Below are positions 25,730-33,311 of a stretch of DNA of 64,000 bases, one piece after another. The number at the start of each line of letters is the position of its first letter. Positions within the stretch are counted from its first letter, which is position 1. The stretch is from positions 83,099 through 147,098 of the forward strand of contig DHDP01000017.1 in assembly GCA_002399405.1 (NCBI GenBank). Reading direction: 5' to 3'. The notes below the pieces were generated by a model that did no database searches, was not told the origin of the DNA, and saw only the letters and a program-made list of their open reading frames with translations. A program made the position numbers and the translations under genes. This DNA comes from Treponema sp. UBA4873. GTDB taxonomy: Bacteria; Spirochaetota; Spirochaetia; Treponematales; Treponemataceae.

Positions 25730-27619
25730 CTATTTAGTCGTTAATGTTACTGCGCCGTCCCAGTTTTCAGGAGGGGTTGCAGCATACGTTTCACATCGTT
25801 CCAGCAGAATTTTCGTCGCACGGTCGTCGGGACATTTCCGGAGGGCATTATAAAAATATTTCGAAGCGAGTCTCCACGCTCCGGCCTCGTACAGTTCAAT
25901 CGCTTTTTCGTAATTGCGGATAAACTCATCCGGAAAATCTTCCGATGCTGTCTTCAGCTCGTAAATGGACACCGGAACAGATTTGCCTTTAACTTTTACG
26001 TTGTCGAGATGCCTTGTCCGGAATTTTCCAGTCAGATCGTCTTTTACGGCTCCGGTAATAATGACCGGTGTGCCGTATTGTTTCGTAAGACTTTCAATAC
26101 GCGATGCAAGATTGACGTTGTCGCCGATAACCGTATAATCAGTCTTGTCCGCACAGCCGATTGAACCGACAATCACATCTCCGTAATGAATGCCTATACC
26201 TATCATAAACCGGAATCCTTCCGGCATGACGATTCTGCTTGTGTCTATCGTGTCGAGCGCCTGTATCATTTCGACGGCGGCACGGGCCGCCCTGTTGCCG
26301 TTGTCCTCGTAGCTCTTCGTCGCGCCGAAAAGGGCCAGAATGGCGTCTCCCATGAACTTGTCGATCGAACCGCCGCATTTTTTAATAATATTAACCATGA
26401 CGGTGAAATACTGATTCAAAAAAGCGACAACGTCTTCCGGTTTGTTTATTTCGCTGATGCCGGTGAAATTCCTGATGTCGGCGATCATAATGGCGACTTT
26501 CCGTTTCTCGCCTATAGTCGCGCCGAGCGAATTGTCGCCGGCAATCAGGCTGTCTATTATTTCGGGAGGGACAAAGCGGCTGAACGCGAGCCGGGTGCGC
26601 TCCTCGGCCCTTTTTGTCCTGCGGTAGTGCACGGCAGCTTCCAGCAGCCGGGAAAATACGGCCGTAAAAAACACCAGGCGGTCGTGGCACCGTTCGTCGA
26701 ACGCATCGGGACTGCAGCTGGCGACGTGCATCGTACCGGCAAAATCGTCGCCGGCCAGCACGAAGTATTCGTAACTTTTCAGTCTGCCGTGTTCTTCCGG
26801 CGGTATAATGCAGGATTCCGCAATGAGGCATGTCTGCCATTCCTCCCTGTGCTCTGCGGCATTGGCGGCAAAATCAGCCTTACAAACCTGCCTGAAATCA
26901 GCAGTCTCCTGCACACCGAGGGACGGCGCAACATCAAGGTACTCGATGACATCATCGTCGTTCACAATAACGGCGAGCGCATGATAGCTGCATATCCCCG
27001 ACAGGCAGCGGACCATGCGCTGAACAAGTCCGTCGAGGCTGAATGCCTGCACGCCGGCCTCATACGCCGCCGCCATAACGTAATGCGTGAAAAGTTCGCT
27101 CTCGTATGCACCTGCGGTCAACTCTATGAGCGAAGCCGCGTCGGGCGCATTCTGCGAAACAGTATCCGGCATTCCGTATAATGCAGCGGACCTGCCGTCA
27201 TCGGATATCCCCGACGTTTGCGCTGAACAGTGGCTCTGCCGGCCCGATCCGACAGCCTTATCAGCAAGCCCGCACAACTGTTCCGGAGCGTCACGACCCA
27301 GTACGTACAACGCGTTGCAGAGTACATTATCACCCCAGAACTGGGATACCGTCGAAACTTCGGTAACGCATATTATTACGGCGATATCCGCAAGCTTCTT
27401 CGTATTTTTAATAATGCGCGACAGATTGAAACCGTTCAGCACGGGAAGTTGCGCATAGGCGACGACACAGTCCGGTTTCGTCGTATATAACAGCTTCAGA
27501 ACTTCCAAACCGTCGGCGGCGGTGATTACCGTGTATCCGCCCGTTTCCAGCACCTTTGTGAGAAAAGAACGTATCGTTTCCGAATCCGCGGCGACAAGCG
27601 CAGTCTTAGTATTCTTCAC
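25730..27619 (-). CDS. Class III adenylate cyclase with degenerate receiver domain
   Basis: This 629-residue protein has four parts. Residues 1-115 are a receiver-like domain in which the phosphoacceptor Asp is Tyr55 (VVAYAQLP), the first acidic residue is Ala (VAADSE) and the conserved Lys is absent (YVLGRD). A GAF-like region spans about 170-335. A class III cyclase domain spans about 365-560 and has metal-binding Asp381 (MIADIRNF) and Asp425 (KFMGDAIL), Lys421, Thr496 (DYTVIGD), Asn503 and Arg507, which fits an active adenylate cyclase. A helical tail follows. It starts at a GTG with GGAG upstream and overlaps cheA by 14 bp. It is the probable output of the che operon. Confidence 0.9.
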   Translation of the reverse strand: MKNTKTALVAADSETIRSFLTKVLETGGYTVITAADGLEVLKLLYTTKPDCVVAYAQLPVLNGFNLSRIIKNTKKLADIAVIICVTEVSTVSQFWGDNVLCNALYVLGRDAPEQLCGLADKAVGSGRQSHCSAQTSGISDDGRSAALYGMPDTVSQNAPDAASLIELTAGAYESELFTHYVMAAAYEAGVQAFSLDGLVQRMVRCLSGICSYHALAVIVNDDDVIEYLDVAPSLGVQETADFRQVCKADFAANAAEHREEWQTCLIAESCIIPPEEHGRLKSYEYFVLAGDDFAGTMHVASCSPDAFDERCHDRLVFFTAVFSRLLEAAVHYRRTKRAEERTRLAFSRFVPPEIIDSLIAGDNSLGATIGEKRKVAIMIADIRNFTGISEINKPEDVVAFLNQYFTVMVNIIKKCGGSIDKFMGDAILALFGATKSYEDNGNRAARAAVEMIQALDTIDTSRIVMPEGFRFMIGIGIHYGDVIVGSIGCADKTDYTVIGDNVNLASRIESLTKQYGTPVIITGAVKDDLTGKFRTRHLDNVKVKGKSVPVSIYELKTASEDFPDEFIRNYEKAIELYEAGAWRLASKYFYNALRKCPDDRATKILLERCETYAATPPENWDGAVTLTTK

Positions 27620-29735
27620 CGAGAAGCTCCTTTACGGCCTGTACCAGGTTGCCGCGCTGGAAATCCGACTTTACGATAAAAGCCTGAACACCCGCATCCA
27701 TGAACTGAGCCTTCACTTCCGGGTCGTACACTGCCGAGACGATAATAACAGGAGTATCCGCATATTCCTCAAGCCGTCTGATATTATTAACAAGAACGAG
27801 ACCATCCATCCGGGGCATCTTGATGTCGGTAACGACGGCATCCATATGTCTCGCCCGCATTTTATCGAGCGCGTCTATGCCGTCGACGGCGGTTTCCACC
27901 TGATAGCCGCTTGCCTCAAAGATCGTCTTCTCTATCTGCCTCGTCGTATTGGAATCATCGACCACAAGAACCGTATATATCCGGCGTTCGTTTTTCGCTT
28001 CATATTTTTTTATATCATACGCAGGCAAAGTCCGTAACCGGCTCATAATTTCAGGGATGTGCAGAATGGGGATGATTGCGTAATTTTCGTCGAATACAAT
28101 TCCCTCCAGCGCGCCGAAATCCCGCATGAGCGGCGGCAGCGGTTTTACCACGACGTTCACGTATTGTTCTATCCGGTCCACTACGACGGCAAGCTGTTTT
28201 TCCAGATATTCCACGACAATGACCGAAGATGCAGTCTCGGTTTTTGCACCGCCGAGTATCGAGGACAGATAATATACCGGAATCAGCTGGTCGTGAACCG
28301 TTATGACAGTCTGATTCTGCATATCTATAAAGCGTTCGGCGGAAACCGCCGTAATTTCGGTAATATAGTGGGACGGGATAAGAAATTTCCGTTCCCCCGC
28401 ATACACAAAAAGTCCCTGCTGCGTCGCAAGTGAAAGCGGAATTGTCAGTTCAAACTCGGTGCCTTCATGAAGTTTCGACCGCAGTCGTATCTTTCCCTTT
28501 ATTTTTTCCATACTGGTCCGGACGATATCGAGGCCGACGCCGCGTCCTGAAAGAGCCGTCGTCTCTTCCCTTGTGGAAAACCCCGACAGGAACAGATACT
28601 GCTGCAGTCCCCGTTCATCCATTTCCGCAATCGCTTTAGCCTGCTCGGGAAACATTCCCTCAGCTTTATCGCGGACTTTATCGTAGCGGATGCCGTTGCC
28701 GTCGTCCGCTACGGTGATTACGACATAGCTTGCAATCTGGCGTGTGTGAACGGAAATAAGTCCCTGCGGATTTTTGCCGAGCGCCCGGCGCTCTTCCGGG
28801 CTTTCAATTCCGTGATCGATGCTGTTGCGTACAAGATGAAGCAGAACATCGTTCAGCTGTTCAAGAATGATTTTGTCAAGCATGGAATCAGTCTGCGGAA
28901 TATCAAACGTTACGTCTTTTCCTAATGCAAGCGCTTCGGATTCTATCGTCTTTTTGAGCGGCGAAAACAGCATGTCGAGCGGCAGCATCCGAAGATCGAG
29001 AACAAGATGCTGCGTATTCAGCACGGAATTCTCCATGAGCGAGAGGTCCTCTTCAATCTGTTTGCGTATTCTCCGCACTGAATGCTTTATGCCGACGACC
29101 CCGGTATTTTTATCTCCGCTCCCGAGCGACTGTTCGAACAGCTTCAGCTCTTCAAGCTGATGCTTGAGCCGGAACTGCCGCGTAATGAGGTTGTCGAACG
29201 ACTGGATAATCATGTTAATGCGTTCAATGCTTACTCTGATTGTCGTAATATTTCCGAGACTGCGGGTGTCCGTTTCATTTTCACCGGAGGATTCCCCGGC
29301 GGCAGTCTCCTGATTGTTCCGGTCCTCGATCATATCAGTCGAAAAAAGTTCTCCGGCAGCGGCTTTTGCGAAGACCTTGAGGAAAGCGGAAACATCAACG
29401 TCGTCTGTCCCGTCTTCGTGTATATGCGAAAGTCCGCGGCGGACGCAGTCGCCGGTTAAAAAAGAAAGCTGAACAATCTGGTCGTTCAGTTTATATTTCC
29501 CCTGCTGAATTCCTTTGAACACGTCCTCGAGACCGTGCGCCAGCTGCTCAAGTGACGGATAGCCCATCATCCTCGAGGTGCCTTTTACCGTGTGCAGTTC
29601 ACGGAGAACGGATGCAATCATGTCGGAATTCCCGGCGTCGTTTCTGAGGCTGATAACGCAATCGTTTATTGTGTCGATATGCTCGTTCGTTTCGGCAATA
29701 AAACCTTCAACGAGAACTGATTTGTCAAACTGCAT
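27606..29735 (-). CDS. cheA: CheA histidine kinase with fused receiver domain
   Basis: The 709-residue kinase has an N-terminal Hpt domain with His48 (LRELHTVKGTSRMMG), a dimerisation region and an ATPase domain (HLVRNSIDHGIES, DDGNGI, GRGVGLDIV). A CheW-like domain follows, then a C-terminal receiver at about 588-709. The receiver is intact: VVDD, phosphoacceptor in VVTDIKMP, Ser in VSAV and Lys in FIVKSD. There is no P2 CheY/CheB-binding domain. Hybrid CheA proteins of this kind occur in systems not devoted to flagella, such as FrzE and ChpA. The start overlaps the cheR stop. Confidence 0.95.
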   Translation of the reverse strand: MQFDKSVLVEGFIAETNEHIDTINDCVISLRNDAGNSDMIASVLRELHTVKGTSRMMGYPSLEQLAHGLEDVFKGIQQGKYKLNDQIVQLSFLTGDCVRRGLSHIHEDGTDDVDVSAFLKVFAKAAAGELFSTDMIEDRNNQETAAGESSGENETDTRSLGNITTIRVSIERINMIIQSFDNLITRQFRLKHQLEELKLFEQSLGSGDKNTGVVGIKHSVRRIRKQIEEDLSLMENSVLNTQHLVLDLRMLPLDMLFSPLKKTIESEALALGKDVTFDIPQTDSMLDKIILEQLNDVLLHLVRNSIDHGIESPEERRALGKNPQGLISVHTRQIASYVVITVADDGNGIRYDKVRDKAEGMFPEQAKAIAEMDERGLQQYLFLSGFSTREETTALSGRGVGLDIVRTSMEKIKGKIRLRSKLHEGTEFELTIPLSLATQQGLFVYAGERKFLIPSHYITEITAVSAERFIDMQNQTVITVHDQLIPVYYLSSILGGAKTETASSVIVVEYLEKQLAVVVDRIEQYVNVVVKPLPPLMRDFGALEGIVFDENYAIIPILHIPEIMSRLRTLPAYDIKKYEAKNERRIYTVLVVDDSNTTRQIEKTIFEASGYQVETAVDGIDALDKMRARHMDAVVTDIKMPRMDGLVLVNNIRRLEEYADTPVIIVSAVYDPEVKAQFMDAGVQAFIVKSDFQRGNLVQAVKELLGEEY

Positions 29736-31113
29736 GGCTCTTTCCTTTTTTCAGATAAACGGTGCACAGCGTGTAAAAATACGACGGACTGAACGACTCG
29801 ACAAGAAAATTATAACACGTTTTCTGCTGTTCTATGTATTTTTCCAGCACTTTCGCACATTCCGAAAAAGCTTTTACTGCTTCTTTTTCATTTCCCTGTT
29901 CTTTGTACAACAATCCGAGCTGCAGCGACGCGGGCCAGAATGCACGGTTAAGCAGGAAGGCTTTTAAAAACAGACCGGCAGCTTCCCCGATCTTTCCCTC
30001 CTCTTTTGAAATAACGGCAGAATAATAAAACCGGTATTCAAGTTCCGCGGGGCCGCACGAACACGATGAAAGCAGTTTACGGGCATCGTCCAAATTGTGT
30101 CTGTCTATCGCCGCGAGTATCTTCCCGCCGAGCAGCCTGAGCGGAACGGCATCGGAACAGGCAGACGGAGCTCCGGCGTTTTCCGATGCCGCCTGTCTGA
30201 CAGGAGCAGAATGATGTTCCGCCTGCTGTTTCCGGGATTTCCGGTACGAGGGTTCGTCTCCCGCAGAAACGGCGCGGCTGCTTCTGCTTTTGTGGTACAC
30301 AACGGGTGCCGCTGCATCAGCTTTCCGGAAAAAATAAACGGCGCCGCAGTGTTCTTTTATGAGGGGAATTCCTGACCTGCTTACGTCGATGCCTGCGATC
30401 TCGTTCATTGAAAAAAACAGGAGCCCGCCCGGCCTGATACAGCGCGCAAGATTGCTGATGATGCGGTTCTGCGTTTTCCTGTTAAAATAAATAAAAACGT
30501 TGCGCACGAATACAATATCGGCGCTTTCTTCCGGTATCGGTCCGCTTCCTGTTCCGGCCAGATTATATTCGGAAACGTGAATACCTGCGAGAATTGCGCT
30601 GTCAACAGTATAGCTGCCGGACTCGCGCCGCCCGAACTGTTCGAGCAGTCCGTGGAACCGGCTTCCGTCTGTTCTGAAAGATCCCTGCGTATATACACCT
30701 CCGCGCAGAACAGAAAGCGCGGATCCATCGATATCCGAAGCGTATACGTCCGCGTCTATTCCGCAGCTGCGCGCCAGCACGGCAAGCGAGACGGGCTCTT
30801 CACCTGTCGCACAGCATGCGCTCCATAGTACCATGCGTCTGCCCGCATATTCGGGAAATACCCGGTCGCGTAGATATTCGAACTGACGGTCCTCCCGAAA
30901 AAAATACGTTTCGTTTATTGCCGCTTCATCTATCACGAGAGACAGCTCGGACGGCGTGCCGGCGAGATACCGGCAGTATGCGTCCGAGCCCATATGCAGT
31001 TCATTCATCCGCTTCTGCACGTACGACCGGACGCAGTTCAGGTGAGTTCCGCGTACCTGCAGGCCGCTGTGGGATTCGATAATATCAAAAAGACACTGAT
31101 CAGTCTTATCCAT
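29725..31113 (-). CDS. cheR: CheR methyltransferase with TPR-like C-terminus
   Basis: The 462-residue protein methylates receptor glutamates using SAM. Its N-terminal 270 residues hold the CheR domains with NETYFFREDRQFEYLRD, SAM-binding WSACCATGEEPVSLA and VRNVFIYFNRKTQ. A charged, low-complexity linker of about 60 residues follows. Residues 320-450 contain TPR-like helices (EAAGLFLKAFLLNRAFWPAS, LGLLYKEQGNEKEAVKAF). TPR-fused CheR proteins are typical of chemosensory systems outside the flagellar class. It has a CGGAG site, and the start overlaps the cheB stop by 8 bp. Confidence 0.93.
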   Translation of the reverse strand: MDKTDQCLFDIIESHSGLQVRGTHLNCVRSYVQKRMNELHMGSDAYCRYLAGTPSELSLVIDEAAINETYFFREDRQFEYLRDRVFPEYAGRRMVLWSACCATGEEPVSLAVLARSCGIDADVYASDIDGSALSVLRGGVYTQGSFRTDGSRFHGLLEQFGRRESGSYTVDSAILAGIHVSEYNLAGTGSGPIPEESADIVFVRNVFIYFNRKTQNRIISNLARCIRPGGLLFFSMNEIAGIDVSRSGIPLIKEHCGAVYFFRKADAAAPVVYHKSRSSRAVSAGDEPSYRKSRKQQAEHHSAPVRQAASENAGAPSACSDAVPLRLLGGKILAAIDRHNLDDARKLLSSCSCGPAELEYRFYYSAVISKEEGKIGEAAGLFLKAFLLNRAFWPASLQLGLLYKEQGNEKEAVKAFSECAKVLEKYIEQQKTCYNFLVESFSPSYFYTLCTVYLKKGKSHAV

Positions 31114-32263
31114 ACTTTTTGACTCCGAGACGGCTGCGGAGAAAATCAGGCATCAGCCCAAGCGGGACAATCGCACTTGCAGCGCCGCATTTAATGGCCG
31201 CGCGCGGCATGCCGAAGACGGTGCACGTCCGCGCCGATTCCGCGACAGTATAGCCTCCGGCTTCCACAATACGTTTGCAGCCGTCGGCACCGTCCCGTCC
31301 CATCCCCGTAAGAAGCACTGCCAGTATGCGGCTGTGAAAAACATCGGCTGCGCTGAAAAAAAGCCGGTCGACTGCCGGTTTCAGAAAATGCAAGGGCGGC
31401 TCATCGCTCAGGGCAATCACGCAGCCGGCTGTATTTTCAGGAAACGGCCGCACAATCAGATGGCGGTCGGCGGGAGCAAGGTATGCACGGCCCCTCAGCG
31501 GAACAGTTCCTTCCTTCGCAATTTCCACATGCATGCCGGTGCTTTCGTTAAGCCATCCGGCAAAATGAGTATCGAACGAAGAATCAATATGCTGTGTGAT
31601 AAGCACGGGAAGCGGAAAAGATGGTCCGAGTCCGGACAGCAGCTGCCGTAACGCGGCAGGACCTCCCGTGGAAGCACCCGCAAGCAGAATGCGATAGTCT
31701 CCCGGGGTCTGCGGAAGCGCAGGATTCAGATACGGGCGGTCTTCCGGTAATGAAGCAGCCGCATCTTCATCAGATTCCGCCTCTGAGCATTTGCAGCCGG
31801 AAAACGATTTCCTGCTCCCCGCTTTTGCACCTTCAGGAACAAAAGCGGCGGCAGGCACCCGTCCGGCGGCAGATGCATAATGACTTTCACCGAGCGCAGC
31901 AAGCCTGTCGCAGAACAATTTCATCATACCGGGAGTTATAACGGACAGATCCGGCTTTGAAATAACCTCAAGCGCTCCCGCCTGAATACAGCGGTACCCC
32001 ATGGCCGCGCTGTCCGCCGTCGTAAAGATGACGACTGCGGGGCTGCTGGTTTTGAGAATCCGCTTCGTCGCTTCGATGCCGTCCATAATCGGCATATTTA
32101 TGTCCATGATTATGAGATCAGGGGAAAGCTTTTCGTTGCATCTGACGGCATCTTCTCCGTTCGACGCCTCGCCGGCAATTTCAAAACGGACGTCGTTCTC
32201 CATCACCTGCCTGACCATAGCCCGCACAACCGCGGAATCATCGGCAATCAGTACGCGTATCAT
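31106..32263 (-). CDS. cheB: CheB methylesterase/response regulator
   Basis: The 385-residue protein has a receiver domain at 1-120 with an intact acid pocket (IADDS), phosphoacceptor Asp54 (IIMDINMP), Thr in IFTTADS and Lys in ISKPDL. A linker of about 65 residues follows, then the methylesterase domain from about residue 185 with catalytic Ser in GASTGGPAAL, His in ITQHIDSSF and Asp in TGMGRDGADG. It removes methyl groups from the receptors when phosphorylated by CheA. Its start overlaps the preceding stop as ATGA. Confidence 0.95.
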   Translation of the reverse strand: MIRVLIADDSAVVRAMVRQVMENDVRFEIAGEASNGEDAVRCNEKLSPDLIIMDINMPIMDGIEATKRILKTSSPAVVIFTTADSAAMGYRCIQAGALEVISKPDLSVITPGMMKLFCDRLAALGESHYASAAGRVPAAAFVPEGAKAGSRKSFSGCKCSEAESDEDAAASLPEDRPYLNPALPQTPGDYRILLAGASTGGPAALRQLLSGLGPSFPLPVLITQHIDSSFDTHFAGWLNESTGMHVEIAKEGTVPLRGRAYLAPADRHLIVRPFPENTAGCVIALSDEPPLHFLKPAVDRLFFSAADVFHSRILAVLLTGMGRDGADGCKRIVEAGGYTVAESARTCTVFGMPRAAIKCGAASAIVPLGLMPDFLRSRLGVKKYG

Positions 32264-32676
32264 GCATCCGCTCCCGATTTTTCCGCAAGTTTCTGCACGT
32301 CGACTACATACTGAATCCGGTCATGCTGAAATCTGAATGCAATAATTCCGCTGCTGAGGAGAAACCCGCCGGCAAGGCCCGATACGGGGCGGAATTCCGA
32401 CAGCGCAATTTCCGTCATCGAGGGGACAGCTTCCGTCTGAACAGCATAATCGTACGTTCCATTCAGTATGAGCGTACAGTTCAAACTGCCGGATATGGTA
32501 AAACCGAATTTTTTTTCCAGAATCCCGTCGAAATTCAACGGACGGATGAACGCGTCGTTCCACTTGATTTCAGCTGCCGCATCCGCACCGTATCTGCACT
32601 CGAGAACGGCCTCACGCGGAAAAAGAATATCGTATTTCCCGAAAGAAAGACAGGCAAACCATTCAGCTGTTTTCAA
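32260..32676 (-). CDS. CheW-like adaptor, divergent
   Basis: The 138-residue protein is about the size of a CheW domain, with a pattern of short beta strands (WFACLSFGKYDILFPREAV at the start, IIAFRFQHDRIQYVVDVQKL at the end). The conserved CheW core (RG.I.PV.D) is not clear. It is called CheW-like mainly by position between cheW and cheB. The start is a TTG within the end of cheW, with AGGACGG upstream. It may be a dedicated scaffold for this array or a degenerate second CheW. Confidence 0.5.
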   Translation of the reverse strand: MKTAEWFACLSFGKYDILFPREAVLECRYGADAAAEIKWNDAFIRPLNFDGILEKKFGFTISGSLNCTLILNGTYDYAVQTEAVPSMTEIALSEFRPVSGLAGGFLLSSGIIAFRFQHDRIQYVVDVQKLAEKSGADA

Positions 32677-33154
32677 GATCCGTCCTAATTTTACCGATTA
32701 TACCGGTCACATTAAGTACGGAAGCCGTTATCAGGTCATAACTGACAGCCCCGCAAAAATAATCACTTCGGGATGCATCCGACAATTTTTTTAAATCGTT
32801 CTCGCCGGCCGTATGAAATTCCCTTATTTCGGATATTCTGAGCGCTATATCGTTGTCGTCATTGAGAATAAGAAACAGATTTTCAGACAATTCTTCATTC
32901 CCGAGAAACGAGGAAATATCTACAACTGTATACGGATCCCCGTGCCTGTTCAGAACGCCTTTGATGTACGCAGGGACAAACGGCAGCGGATATATTTCCG
33001 TGTTCCGCACTATCTCGCGTACTTCCCCCGGTTCCAGCGCAAACGTATCTTTCCCCGCCGTGAATATCAGCCAGGTGATATTTTTTGCGCCGGGGACAGT
33101 CGTTTCCGCCTCTTTCTGATTAGTGCGAATCTGCTGATAGAGCTCAGTATCCAT
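32663..33154 (-). CDS. cheW: CheW-type coupling protein
   Basis: The 163-residue protein has a 25-residue N-terminal extension, then a CheW domain with ITWLIFTAGKDTFALEPGEV, PFVPAYIKGVLNRHGDPYTV and VVDISSFLG. These match the two conserved strands that couple receptors to CheA. It is the first gene of the ten-gene operon. Its ATG lies six bases after a perfect TATAAT box, with no ribosome binding site, so its mRNA is probably leaderless. Confidence 0.88.
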   Translation of the reverse strand: MDTELYQQIRTNQKEAETTVPGAKNITWLIFTAGKDTFALEPGEVREIVRNTEIYPLPFVPAYIKGVLNRHGDPYTVVDISSFLGNEELSENLFLILNDDNDIALRISEIREFHTAGENDLKKLSDASRSDYFCGAVSYDLITASVLNVTGIIGKIRTDLENS

Positions 33155-33160
33155 GCTTCA

Positions 33161-33189
33161 ATTATACAGCCGATATTACGCGTTTACAA
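33161..33189 (-). promoter_or_regulatory. Leaderless-type promoter of the che-cyclase operon
   Basis: On the minus strand TTGTAA (33189-33184), a 17-bp spacer and a perfect TATAAT (33166-33161) are followed after six bases by the cheW ATG. I see no second strong promoter inside the operon. Confidence 0.65.
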
Positions 33190-33311
33190 GGCTTCCATAC
33201 GTATGTATTAAAATCGTATGCAAATCATATTTTACTAAAAAACACTGTCTTTTTAGGAAAATCCCCCGTATACTTTAAACAAATCCCGCATATGAGGGTA
33301 CGGAGGTATTT

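Noticed and set aside
33219..33233. Possible Zur box upstream of the CoA-disulfide reductase gene
   Set aside because: Only the left half (TGCAAATCAT) matches; the right half is absent, so it is not listed as a site.
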